DNA of 64,000 bases, from NCBI GenBank assembly GCA_964342385.1, contig CAYFGP010000010.1:21154-85153 (forward strand), given 5' to 3'. Made by a program: the position numbers and the translations under genes. The notes under the pieces were generated by a model. It was not told the DNA's origin, searched no databases, and saw only the letters and a program-made list of their open reading frames with translations. Position 1 is the first letter of the stretch, and each line of letters begins with the position of its first letter. Positions 42,072 through 50,500 of the stretch are shown piece by piece. This stretch comes from Oceanospirillum sp964342385. Its GTDB lineage: Bacteria; Pseudomonadota; Gammaproteobacteria; Pseudomonadales; Halomonadaceae.

Positions 42072-43708
42072 TGTCACTCAAGCCTATCAACAAACCCCAT
42101 AAAATCGACCTCGCAGAAGAGATGGAAATCCACGGTGTTGTTGTGCCTCAAGAGATTGAGGATGCCATACCAGGTGGAGAAGCCGTTTTTCTGGGATATC
42201 AGCAACGCTGGTTTGAAGATGAAAGCCAGATCATGTTTGCTGAAAAATCCCGCCGCACAGGTTTGACCTGGGCTGAGTCTGGGCGCAACGTAATCAATGC
42301 AGCCAAGCCGAGAAAGAGAAGAGGCTGTAATACGTTTTACGTCGGTTCTAAGCAAGAGATGGCATTAGAGTATATCGCTGCCTGTGCCCTGTTTGCCAAA
42401 GCCTTTAACCAACTGGCTGAGGCTGATGTTTATGAACAAACATTTTGGGATACAGGAAAAAAGGAAGAGATTCTGACCTACATGATCCGCTTTCCTAACA
42501 GCGGATTTAAGATTCAGGCTCTATCCTCCCGCCCCTCTAACTTGCGGGGTCTGCAAGGTGACGTGGTTATTGATGAGGCCGCGTTCCACGAAGCATTGGA
42601 AGAGCTGCTTAAAGCGGCCTTGGCATTGACCATGTGGGGAAACCGGGTTCGTCTGATCAGTACTCATGATGGCGTTGATAATCTGTTTAATCAGTACATC
42701 CAAGAAGCGCGTGAGGGGAAAAAGGATTATTCCATTCACAGAATCACTTTAGACGATGCGATTGCAGAAGGTCTGTATCAGCGTATCTGCTACGTTACCG
42801 GTCTGGAGTGGTCCCCGGAAGCTGAGAAAAAGTGGCGGGATGATCTCTACAAAAATGCCCCTAACCGGGAAAGTGCTGATGAAGAATATGGTTGTATTCC
42901 GAAGAAGTCCGGCGGTGCTTATCTAACCCGTATGTCGATTGAACTGGCTATGGTCCAGGATCATTCAATCCCTATTCTGCGTTATGAAGCACCCGAAGGG
43001 TTTGAAGGTTGGTCTGAGGAAATGCGTGAGTCAGAGATAGATGATTGGTGTAAAGAACACCTGCTTCCTTTACTGAACCAGCTTAATCCCGATTGCCAGC
43101 ATTCCTTTGGTGAAGACTTTGCGCGCAAGGGAGACCTGACAGTATTCACGCCTTTGACAATAAATCCCAATCTGACTAAACGTGCCCCTTTTGTTGTTGA
43201 GTTAAGCAATCTTACTTATGACCAGCAAAGGCAAACCATGTTTTTTATCATGGATCGTTTGCCCCGTTTGTGTGGGGCATCGTTTGACGCTACAGGTAAC
43301 GGTGGTTATCTGGCTGAAGCGGCTGCACTGAAATACGGCACAGAGATGGTTGATCAGGTGCATCTGAGCCAGAACTGGTATGGCGAGTGGATGCCAAAGC
43401 TGAAAGCCGAGTTTGAGAGTCATAACCTGCAGCTGCCACGTCATCAGAGCGTGATGGATGACCTGTTGCAGATCAAAGTGATCAATGGTGTTCCTCAGAT
43501 TGATAAAGGTCGTCAGAAAGACCTGGAAAGTAAATCCGGTAAAGGTAAGCGTCATGGTGATTTCGCGGTATCTCTGGTCATGGCGATCCGTGCCAGTTGG
43601 ATGGAAGGCGGTGTGATTGAGTTTACTGCTCTGCCTGGTAAGCGTGATGAGTCAGATGATGACGATGACGATTATTTAGAGAGTTACGATGGTGAGGGAG
43701 CCTGGTAA
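42071..43708 (+). CDS. Large terminase subunit (Mu gp28-like)
   Basis: A 545-residue packaging ATPase/nuclease. Walker A-type motif in FAEKSRRTGLTWAES (about residues 56-70), Walker B in GDVVIDEAAFHEALEELLKA, and the nuclease part with GEDFARKGDLTVFTPL and SFDATGNGGYLAEAAA. It packs DNA by headful from the transposed phage copy, cutting in host DNA. A poly-Asp stretch is near the C-terminus. Confidence 0.94.
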   Translation: MSLKPINKPHKIDLAEEMEIHGVVVPQEIEDAIPGGEAVFLGYQQRWFEDESQIMFAEKSRRTGLTWAESGRNVINAAKPRKRRGCNTFYVGSKQEMALEYIAACALFAKAFNQLAEADVYEQTFWDTGKKEEILTYMIRFPNSGFKIQALSSRPSNLRGLQGDVVIDEAAFHEALEELLKAALALTMWGNRVRLISTHDGVDNLFNQYIQEAREGKKDYSIHRITLDDAIAEGLYQRICYVTGLEWSPEAEKKWRDDLYKNAPNRESADEEYGCIPKKSGGAYLTRMSIELAMVQDHSIPILRYEAPEGFEGWSEEMRESEIDDWCKEHLLPLLNQLNPDCQHSFGEDFARKGDLTVFTPLTINPNLTKRAPFVVELSNLTYDQQRQTMFFIMDRLPRLCGASFDATGNGGYLAEAAALKYGTEMVDQVHLSQNWYGEWMPKLKAEFESHNLQLPRHQSVMDDLLQIKVINGVPQIDKGRQKDLESKSGKGKRHGDFAVSLVMAIRASWMEGGVIEFTALPGKRDESDDDDDDYLESYDGEGAW

Positions 43709-45306
43709 TGGCGGCATCAACAATAGTAGATATTAACGGCAATCCATTTGATATGCCGGATCTGGAAGAACAGCAGACCGTGGGCGATGTCCGACTGTCT
43801 CCACTGCGAACTCACTACAGTAATCATCCATCAAAGGGACTGACAATTCCAAAGATTGCCCGGATTCTGATTGATGGTGAGCAGGGTGATCTGGTTGGCC
43901 AGTGTGAACTGGCTGAAGATATGGAAGAAAAAGATCCTCACATTCAGAGTGAGTTGGGTAAGCGTAAGCTGGCTCTGCTGGGAGTGGACTGGAATATCGT
44001 TCCTCCTGTCAATGCGACAGATACCGAAAAGCGTGATGCAGAGATGATTGAAGAAATCCTGCGTGATGCGACCTGGCTGGACGATGCTATTTTTGATGCA
44101 GCAGACGCCATTCTGAAAGGATTCGCAAACCTTGAGCTGCAATGGCAGTACGCCGATAAAATGCACTATATTGCCGGTGCTGAATGGCGAGATCCTGCAT
44201 GGTTCCAGACACATCCGGATAACCGCAATCAGCTGCGTATCCGTGACGGCAGTCATGAGGGTATCGCTTTGCAGCCGTTTGGCTGGATGAGTCATCAGGC
44301 TAAGTCAAAATCTGGCTATCTGTCGCGCCGTGGGCTGATGCGGGTGCTGGCATGGCCCTACCTGTTTAAGAATTATGCAGCCAGAGATCTGGCTGAATTT
44401 CTTGAGATTTATGGTTTACCTACTCGTGTAGGCAAATATCCGACCGGTGCTGACAGTAAAGAAAAGTCAACGCTCATGCGGGCAGTAATGAGCATTGGCC
44501 ATAATGCCGGTGGCGTTATTCCTAAAGGGATGGATATTGAATTTCACGAAGCGGCCAAAGGTGGATCTGATCCGTATATGGCTCAGATTAACTGGTGTGA
44601 GAAAAGCCAGTCTAAGGCTATTTTAGGTGGCACGTTGACCTCACAGGCCGACGGCAAATCCAGCACTAACGCCCTGGGCAATGTTCATAATGAGGTCCGT
44701 CAAGAGATCCGAAACGCTGACCTGAAGGCGCTGGCCAATACGATCACCCGCGATATCGTCTATCCGATGTATGTTCTGAATGGTCGCAGCTTTACTAGCC
44801 CGCGCCGTATTCCTCGCTTTGAATTTGATATCACTGAGCCAGAAGATGTGAAGGCATTTTCTGAGTACCTGCCTGGCTTAGTCGGCATGGGTGTTCAGGT
44901 GCCGGTGTCCTGGGTGCATGAGAAATTACAGATTCCAGAAGCGGCTGAAGGTGAGCCAGTGTTACAGATGCAGGGGCAGCAGCCTGCACCGTCAACGGGT
45001 GGTGATGAAGTTGCTGAGCTGAAGGCATCTTTGGCTGCTCTGAAAGCTGAGCGTGAGACTGAATCTACACAAGATCAGGATGCCCTGGATAACGCTATTG
45101 ATGGTTTACCTGCAGAAGACCTGCAGGGCCAAATGCAGCAAGTGTTAGGGCCTGTGTTTGAGCAGCTGAAAAGTAGTGAGCCAGACCAGGCATTAGGTAT
45201 GCTGGCCGAGCTGTTTCCTGAGATGGATGATGGTCAGCTACAGGATCAGTTAGCCCAAGTGATGTTTGTGTCTGAGATCTGGGGGCGACTGAATGCCCAA
45301 AGCTGA
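43708..45306 (+). CDS. Portal protein (DUF935, Mu gp29)
   Basis: A 532-residue portal that forms the ring at the capsid vertex. LTIPKIARILIDGEQGDLVG, DPHIQSELGKRKLALLGVDW, YLFKNYAARDLAEFLEIYGL and GTLTSQADGKSSTNALGNVH match the DUF935 family. The C-terminal 100 residues are acidic and rich in Gln, Ala and Glu. Its end overlaps the MuF start. Confidence 0.93.
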   Translation: MAASTIVDINGNPFDMPDLEEQQTVGDVRLSPLRTHYSNHPSKGLTIPKIARILIDGEQGDLVGQCELAEDMEEKDPHIQSELGKRKLALLGVDWNIVPPVNATDTEKRDAEMIEEILRDATWLDDAIFDAADAILKGFANLELQWQYADKMHYIAGAEWRDPAWFQTHPDNRNQLRIRDGSHEGIALQPFGWMSHQAKSKSGYLSRRGLMRVLAWPYLFKNYAARDLAEFLEIYGLPTRVGKYPTGADSKEKSTLMRAVMSIGHNAGGVIPKGMDIEFHEAAKGGSDPYMAQINWCEKSQSKAILGGTLTSQADGKSSTNALGNVHNEVRQEIRNADLKALANTITRDIVYPMYVLNGRSFTSPRRIPRFEFDITEPEDVKAFSEYLPGLVGMGVQVPVSWVHEKLQIPEAAEGEPVLQMQGQQPAPSTGGDEVAELKASLAALKAERETESTQDQDALDNAIDGLPAEDLQGQMQQVLGPVFEQLKSSEPDQALGMLAELFPEMDDGQLQDQLAQVMFVSEIWGRLNAQS

Positions 45307-46699
45307 AGACGTTAATCTAAGTCATGCCTTTGGCCTGGCTCCCAAAGATGCTATCGCTTATTTCGAGGCTAAGGGTTTTAAGATCTCTTGGAACTGGTGG
45401 GAGACCTGGCAAGAGGCCCACGCTAAAGCATTCACGGTGGCCAAAGCCGCTAAGATGGATGTGCTGGAGGCAATCCGGGAAGAGCTTGCTCTGGCCCTCA
45501 AAAACGGCACAACCCGCCATGACTTTATCAAGACCTTGGAGCCAAAACTAAAAGCCCTGGGCTGGTGGGGTAAGCAAGTCTCTATCGGACCAGATGGCAA
45601 AGAGATCGTCGACCAGCTCGGTAGCCCCTGGCGGTTAAAGAACATCTATCGCACTAACATTCAAACCGCTTATATGGCTGGCCGCTACAAGTCGCAGATG
45701 GAAAACAGCGACCACCGGCCCTATTGGTTGTATGTGGCGGTTCTGGATAAGAACACCCGCAAAAGTCATGCATCGCTTAATGGCAAGGTGTTTCATTACA
45801 CAGATCCGATATGGAAAACCCACTACCCACCCAATGGCTGGGGGTGCCGTTGTCGGGTGCGAACCCTATCTAAGCGTGCCTTGGATCGTAAAGGGCTGGA
45901 GGTTGAAGACTCTGGTGGCCGGTTAGAAACCAAAGAGGTTGAAGCCGGTATTGATCCGATTACCGGTGAGGTGATCACCAAACCGGTTACCACCTATACA
46001 CAACCGGATGGCTCAACCTTGACCCCAGATGCGGGGTGGAACCACAATGTCGGTGAGGCCGCATTTGGTACTGATGTTGAGGTGATGCGGAAAATATCCC
46101 GTGTGCAAGATGCGGAGATCCGCCGCCAAACCGTCCAGGCACTGAACAACTCTGAAGAGCGTCACCGGGTATTTGCGGCCTGGGTAGACTCCGTGCGTAA
46201 GCGCGGTGAGCTGAATGATCAGCTGAAACAAAAGGATCTGACCAAGGTGCAGCGCGCTGAGATCGTGCAACAGATGAAGCAAAATGTTGTCGATAAGGCG
46301 CAAACGCTGGGCTTTGTCAGTGAGCCGGTAGCACGGTACGTTGAGTCTAAGGGGTTACAGCCTGCTCGTGTTCTGGTCATGGCTGAGCATGGTCTGCTAC
46401 ATGCTGATAGCCAGAGACACCGAAATGACGGTGTAGCCCTAACGGCTGATGAGTATCGCCGTTTACCTGAGATGTTGGCTAATCCTGAAGCCGTACTGTG
46501 GGATACAACTCACGACAATCTGCTTTATGTATTCTCTGCAGGTGAGTCAGATCGTCAGATTAAAATAGTGGTCAACGCCCCGGACGGTATCAAAAAGATT
46601 CAGGGGCAACTGGATGTAGTGATCAATGCGTTTAAGGTGCCGGTGAAGAACCTGAAGCAAGCCGGTATGTATGAAGTAATTGAAGGTAAGATCAAGTAA
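45293..46699 (+). CDS. MuF head morphogenesis protein with toxin-like C-terminus
   Basis: A 468-residue protein. The N-terminal part holds the MuF fold (NIYRTNIQTAYMAGRYKSQM, RKSHASLNGKVFHY, THYPPNGWGCRCRVR), a minor head protein needed for capsid assembly. After a linker, residues about 345-468 form a separate domain (ALTADEYRRLPEMLANPEAV, then WDTTHDNLLYVFSAG and QIKIVVNAPDG) that looks like the PBECR class of nuclease-like domains often fused to MuF. Such proteins may be injected with the DNA. The nuclease identity is from pattern memory and needs a profile search. Confidence 0.88.
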   Translation: MPKAEDVNLSHAFGLAPKDAIAYFEAKGFKISWNWWETWQEAHAKAFTVAKAAKMDVLEAIREELALALKNGTTRHDFIKTLEPKLKALGWWGKQVSIGPDGKEIVDQLGSPWRLKNIYRTNIQTAYMAGRYKSQMENSDHRPYWLYVAVLDKNTRKSHASLNGKVFHYTDPIWKTHYPPNGWGCRCRVRTLSKRALDRKGLEVEDSGGRLETKEVEAGIDPITGEVITKPVTTYTQPDGSTLTPDAGWNHNVGEAAFGTDVEVMRKISRVQDAEIRRQTVQALNNSEERHRVFAAWVDSVRKRGELNDQLKQKDLTKVQRAEIVQQMKQNVVDKAQTLGFVSEPVARYVESKGLQPARVLVMAEHGLLHADSQRHRNDGVALTADEYRRLPEMLANPEAVLWDTTHDNLLYVFSAGESDRQIKIVVNAPDGIKKIQGQLDVVINAFKVPVKNLKQAGMYEVIEGKIK

Positions 46700-46706
46700 G
46701 GATCGA

Positions 46707-46785
46707 GGGCGATGGCAGGAATCGAACCTACATAAAGGGTGCTGCTAGAGCACTCCCCGCATTACCAATCTGCGTACAATCGCCC
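46707..46785 (-). tRNA. tRNA-like element, antisense to the head operon
   Basis: Read on the minus strand, this 79-nt stretch folds like a tRNA. The 7-bp acceptor is GGGCGAT/ATCGCCC. The D-like arm is CGCA/TGCG with GG in the loop. The anticodon-like arm is GTGC/GCAC with loop TCTAGCA. The T arm is GTAGG/CCTGC with loop TTCGATT. Departures from a normal tRNA: extra bases beside the D and T stems, C rather than T before the putative anticodon (TAG, or CTA if shifted by one), and no CCA after the acceptor. The stem is extended by ATCGA/TCGAT outside. It is probably a decayed or repurposed tRNA. Confidence 0.55.
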
Positions 46786-46807
46786 GTCGATAAGTGGAGT
46801 TTAACCC

Positions 46808-47284
46808 ATGGATATTGAAATTCAACATAACAGTGGCCAGATTGCAGAAGCATTTAACCAACTCCTGCAGCAGACACAGAACCTAGAACCGGCTATGCGT
46901 CAGATTGCAGGTGTGCTGGCTGATGCCTCGGAAGAGTCATTTGAGCAACAGCGTACGCCGGACGGCACGCCCTGGGCCGGGCTGAGTGAAGAGACCACAA
47001 TCCCTGCTCGTGAGGCTCAAGGCTATTGGCCTGGTCAGATCCTGCAGGTGACAGGTGATCTCGCTGCGAGCATTACCACCGACTACGGTGATGACTATGC
47101 CAGCATCGGTACGAATAAGATCTACGCGCCAATGATGCATTTTGGTGGCACCACTAGCCCGGATAGCATGATTCCAAATAAGGAGATTCCAGGGCGTGAG
47201 TTCCTGGGCCTGGGTCCGCAAGATGAGGATGAGGTTTTAGATATCCTGGGTGATTTTCTAATGCAGTTCGACGAGGCTCTGTAA
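46808..47284 (+). CDS. Virion morphogenesis protein (Mu gpG-like)
   Basis: A 158-residue protein of the phage virion morphogenesis (tail completion) family. MRQIAGVLADASEESFEQQR, TPDGTPWAGLSEET and the C-terminal IPNKEIPGREFLGLGPQDED match gpG. It joins or completes heads and tails. It follows the tRNA-like element by 22 bp with GGAG before the ATG. Confidence 0.9.
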   Translation: MDIEIQHNSGQIAEAFNQLLQQTQNLEPAMRQIAGVLADASEESFEQQRTPDGTPWAGLSEETTIPAREAQGYWPGQILQVTGDLAASITTDYGDDYASIGTNKIYAPMMHFGGTTSPDSMIPNKEIPGREFLGLGPQDEDEVLDILGDFLMQFDEAL

Positions 47285-47522
47285 TTGCCTCTGATGCGTT
47301 TGTGGGATAAATGGCTATAATGCCACTGGTTTTCCTTTCTCAACGATTCTAGGCTGTTTCTAACCTGTTTCCAGAGCGTCTTTGTTGTGAGGTTTTGGGG
47401 TGATCTGTTATTGTTCGCCCGTTTTCCTTGTTTTTTCAATATTTCCCCCTCTTTATTAAGCAACTAAATGCACTAATTTAGATTAGAACCACGCTCCCAT
47501 CTTTGCAGCTTAATCTGGCTGC
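47285..47522 (+). promoter_or_regulatory. Central noncoding region with late promoter
   Basis: This 238-bp AT-rich gap lies between gpG and the protease gene, the same place as the strong gyrase site of Mu, and almost at the middle of the prophage. It holds TATAAT at 47316-47321 without a good -35, and the palindrome CTAATTTAGATTAG at 47473-47486, also found before the lysis operon. It is thus the counterpart of Mu's late promoter before gene I. A gyrase site cannot be shown from sequence alone. Confidence 0.6.
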
Positions 47523-48647
47523 ATGAAAACACACACGCAATCACAAACAGCCCTAGCGGTACTGACCGCAACCACCGGAAATATCGGTTGGGCCTCGTTA
47601 GCATTATCTGAGTCTTCTGATGATGGCTGGCAACAGCTATTACCTGCAGGCCACTTTACTGCAATCGATGGCCGTCCTTTCGATGTACCTGGTGGTCAGT
47701 GGTTTATTGATGCTTCCATTGCCCAGCGTCTTATTGCTCAGCTATCTGCTGCGGTTAATGATCTGGTGATCGACTACGAACACCAAACCCTTAACGCTGA
47801 TGAAAATGGCCAGCCTGCACCCGCTGCCGGTTGGTTTAAAGAGGTTGAGTGGCGTGAAGGCTCTGGCCTTTGGATCAAGCCAAACTGGACCAGCCGCGCG
47901 GCTGAGTTCATCAAAAACGGTGAATACCGCTTCCTCTCTGCTGTTTTCCCTTATTCCAAAGAAACCGGTGAACCTCTGTCATTACACAGCGCGGCGCTTG
48001 TGAACCGCCCTGGTATTGATGGCATGAAGGCCGTGGCTGCGTTGTGTGCTCAGTATCAAACGTCATCAAACCAAGAGGTTAATCCGATGGACCCAGAACT
48101 GAAGAAGTTGCTGGCCGCACTAGGCGTTAATGTCGACGACGGCCAGCAGCCCACAGACGAGCAGATGAAAACCGCGATGGCGGCATTGAGTGCGCTGAAA
48201 TCGAAAGCGGACGGTGCTGATGCGGCTAAGCAAGAGTTGGCGACACTGAAGGCTCAGGGTACAGGTGAAGTTGACCTGTCTCAGTATGTTCCAGCTGAAA
48301 CCTATCAGGCTGCAGTTGTTGAACTGGCCGCGCTAAAGGCTAACGGCAACGAAAAAGGCATTGAGCAACTGATTGCTGACGCCAAAGCCGAAGGCAAAGT
48401 GATGGCTGCAGAGGAAAGCTATCTGACTGATTTCGGTAAGCAGCAAGGTGTGGCCGCTCTGAAAGGTATGTTGGAAGCCCGCCCTGCAGTAGCTGCCCTG
48501 AAAGGGCAGCAAACCAACGACACCACCCCGCCTAAGAAGGAAGAGCAAGGCGGTGATGAAGAACTGTCCGCTGAAGATATGGCGGTTCTGAAGGCGACGG
48601 GTATCAGCAAGGAAGACTTCCTGAAATCCAAACAGGAGCTGAATTGA
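47523..48647 (+). CDS. Head maturation protease with scaffold part (Mu gpI-like)
   Basis: A 374-residue protein. The N-terminal half matches the Mu I protease (QQLLPAGHFTAIDGRPFDVP, DLVIDYEHQTLNADENGQPA, FSVLFPYSKETG-like region SLHSAALVNRPGIDGM), and the C-terminal half is a helical Lys/Glu/Ala-rich scaffold. The protease is used to cut itself and the scaffold during capsid maturation. The start codon has no good ribosome site and is only about 15 nt from the expected transcript start. Confidence 0.9.
   Translation: MKTHTQSQTALAVLTATTGNIGWASLALSESSDDGWQQLLPAGHFTAIDGRPFDVPGGQWFIDASIAQRLIAQLSAAVNDLVIDYEHQTLNADENGQPAPAAGWFKEVEWREGSGLWIKPNWTSRAAEFIKNGEYRFLSAVFPYSKETGEPLSLHSAALVNRPGIDGMKAVAALCAQYQTSSNQEVNPMDPELKKLLAALGVNVDDGQQPTDEQMKTAMAALSALKSKADGADAAKQELATLKAQGTGEVDLSQYVPAETYQAAVVELAALKANGNEKGIEQLIADAKAEGKVMAAEESYLTDFGKQQGVAALKGMLEARPAVAALKGQQTNDTTPPKKEEQGGDEELSAEDMAVLKATGISKEDFLKSKQELN
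48087..48647 (+). CDS. Nested scaffold protein (Mu Z-like internal start)
   Basis: An in-frame ATG at codon 189 of the protease gene is preceded by AAGAGG at ideal spacing, better than that of the full gene. It would give a 186-residue scaffold (MDPELKKLLAALGVNVDDGQ to the common end). Mu and lambda make scaffold this way from inside the protease gene. Confidence 0.7.
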   Translation: MDPELKKLLAALGVNVDDGQQPTDEQMKTAMAALSALKSKADGADAAKQELATLKAQGTGEVDLSQYVPAETYQAAVVELAALKANGNEKGIEQLIADAKAEGKVMAAEESYLTDFGKQQGVAALKGMLEARPAVAALKGQQTNDTTPPKKEEQGGDEELSAEDMAVLKATGISKEDFLKSKQELN

Positions 48648-48648
48648 T

Positions 48649-49029
48649 ATGGGTGCTTTAGCAGAACGTGAAGGCCGCAAGCGCGCTTATCCGGTTAAAG
48701 CCGGTGCAGTGATTAGCTCGAATACACCAACCGTGCTGGTGAGCGGCTACCTGACTACGGTGGATGTGCTGACTGGCCTGTCTGCCGGTGTAACCACTTT
48801 TGAGGTGGATAACAGCGCAGGTGCTGACGGTGCTGTGCTGGCTGAAGTGGTGGCCGGTGAACACAAATTCAGTAATGCCGGTGATATTACCGCCACCAAC
48901 GTGGGCCAGACCGCCTATTTCGTGACGGATAGCCAGGTATCGATCTCTGACGCCACGGCGACACGCAATGCGGCGGGGAAAATCACTCAAGTTGAGGGTA
49001 ACGGCGTCTGGATTTTTACCGGCGTTTAA
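48649..49029 (+). CDS. Probable head decoration/cement protein
   Basis: A 126-residue, beta-rich, Ala/Gly/Thr-rich protein (VVAGEHKFSNAGDITATNVG, AYFVTDSQVSISDATATRNA) right before the major head gene. Size, composition and place fit the DUF2190-like capsid decoration proteins. It starts one base after the stop of the protease gene. Confidence 0.75.
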   Translation: MGALAEREGRKRAYPVKAGAVISSNTPTVLVSGYLTTVDVLTGLSAGVTTFEVDNSAGADGAVLAEVVAGEHKFSNAGDITATNVGQTAYFVTDSQVSISDATATRNAAGKITQVEGNGVWIFTGV

Positions 49030-49052
49030 TCCACTGATCACAGGTAACAAAC

Positions 49053-49946
49053 ATGGATATTACACCAAGTGCATTGAAGGCGTTGTATACCGCTGTGAAT
49101 GCCTCATTTCAACAGGGGCGCGGTAGTTACACGGCTCTTTGGCCTCGGATCGCTACGTTAGTACCGTCCAGTACAGCAACCGAAGATTACGAATGGTTGG
49201 GAGAGTTTAGCCGCCTGCGTGAGTGGATTGGTGATCGTCAGATCAACCGCATGAAGCAGCACGGCTATTCCCTGAAAAACAAGAAGTTTGAAGCCACCGA
49301 AGGCATCCCTTCTGAGCGTATTGAGGATGACACCTATGGTGTGTTGGCTCCGAAGTTTGAAGATATGGGCTATGCCGCTGCAACTCACCCGGATGAGATG
49401 CTTTTTGCTCTGTTGGCGGCAGGCTTCTCCACTCCTTGCTACGACGGTCAGAATTTCTTTGATACGGATCACCCGGTGGGTGAAGGTGATGATGTTCAGT
49501 CGGTCAGCAATATGCAGGCGGGTTCCAGCCCGGCTTGGTTCCTGTTGGATACTCGACGCCCACTGAAGCCGCTGATCTATCAGCGTCGTAAAGATTACAA
49601 GCTTCGGGCCAAAACCGATGCCGGTACGTCTGATCGCGTCTTTATGAGTGATGAGTACCTATACGGTGTTGATGCCCGTGGTAACTGGGGTTTTGGTTTC
49701 TGGCAGCAGGGTTTCGCATCTAAAGCAGATCTGACTGAAGCCAACTTCAACAGTGCTTATGAAGCACTGAGTAGCTTCAAATCTGATAAGGGCCGCCCTC
49801 TGGGCAATATGCCGGATCTGTTGGTGGTTGGTCCTAAGAACCGAGCAAAAGCCAAAGCGGTTGTTGAAGCTGAAAACAAAGCCCAGGGCGAAAGCAACAT
49901 TAACTACAAGGCCGTTGAGGTCTTGGTTGTGCCTTGGCTGGAATAA
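49053..49946 (+). CDS. Major head protein (Mu gpT-like)
   Basis: A 297-residue capsid protein. MDITPSALKALYTAVNASFQ, YEWLGEFSRLREWIGDRQIN and NMPDLLVVGPKNRAKAKAVV match the Mu-like major head subunit family (Mu T). With the protease and scaffold genes just upstream it forms the head module. Confidence 0.95.
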   Translation: MDITPSALKALYTAVNASFQQGRGSYTALWPRIATLVPSSTATEDYEWLGEFSRLREWIGDRQINRMKQHGYSLKNKKFEATEGIPSERIEDDTYGVLAPKFEDMGYAAATHPDEMLFALLAAGFSTPCYDGQNFFDTDHPVGEGDDVQSVSNMQAGSSPAWFLLDTRRPLKPLIYQRRKDYKLRAKTDAGTSDRVFMSDEYLYGVDARGNWGFGFWQQGFASKADLTEANFNSAYEALSSFKSDKGRPLGNMPDLLVVGPKNRAKAKAVVEAENKAQGESNINYKAVEVLVVPWLE

Positions 49947-49991
49947 GCCTTAGCGCCGTAAGTCGCAATTTCAGCACTGTTTTTAGCCACC

Positions 49992-50003
49992 GGGGTTAGC
50001 CCC
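49992..50003 (+). other. Small hairpin after the major head gene
   Basis: GGGG-TTAG-CCCC lies in the 81-bp gap after the major head gene, with no T-run. It may protect the 3' end of the abundant head mRNA or partly stop transcription. Confidence 0.4.
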
Positions 50004-50027
50004 TCAGATTAAAGAGAGAATCATGCA

Positions 50028-50498
50028 ATGTCTCAAACTGAGTACTTTGATCACCCGCTTTCAATCCGTTGCTCTACGCCTGGCTTCCGCCGCGCGGGCA
50101 TTAGTCACCCGGCTGGGCCTACTAAATACCCTGCCAGTCACTTTACCGTCGAGCAGTTCAAGCAGCTCGATGAAGAGCCGCGCTTGGCGTTACAGATCCT
50201 TGAAGGCACTGGACCAGAGTCTGAAGCAGGTTCTGATCATCAAGCGCAAGGGATGCTGGACGATGAGCAGCTGGCAGGCGATCTGATGACCGGTGAAGAG
50301 TTGGCAGGTTTGGTAGCTCATGTCGCCCAACTGGACACGAATAATCCAGATCTGTGGACTGAGAAAAACGGTCCCAAAGTAACTGCTATGCCTGCCGGTA
50401 CTACCAAAGAGCAACGTGATGCAGCCTGGATCGCTATCCAAGGCTTGGCGGGTGATGCTGCTGAGCAACCGGCCAGCAACGAAGCTGCGGGTGAATAA
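50028..50498 (+). CDS. FluMu-type phage protein (Mu gp35 position)
   Basis: A 156-residue protein. The N-terminal part (FRRAGISHPAGPTKYPASHF, VEQFKQLDEEPRLALQIL) is the FluMu N-terminal domain seen in Mu-like phages after the major head gene; the C-terminal half is acidic. Role in head-tail joining is likely but not shown. An ATG five bases earlier is in another frame. Confidence 0.85.
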   Translation: MSQTEYFDHPLSIRCSTPGFRRAGISHPAGPTKYPASHFTVEQFKQLDEEPRLALQILEGTGPESEAGSDHQAQGMLDDEQLAGDLMTGEELAGLVAHVAQLDTNNPDLWTEKNGPKVTAMPAGTTKEQRDAAWIAIQGLAGDAAEQPASNEAAGE

Positions 50499-50500
50499 TC

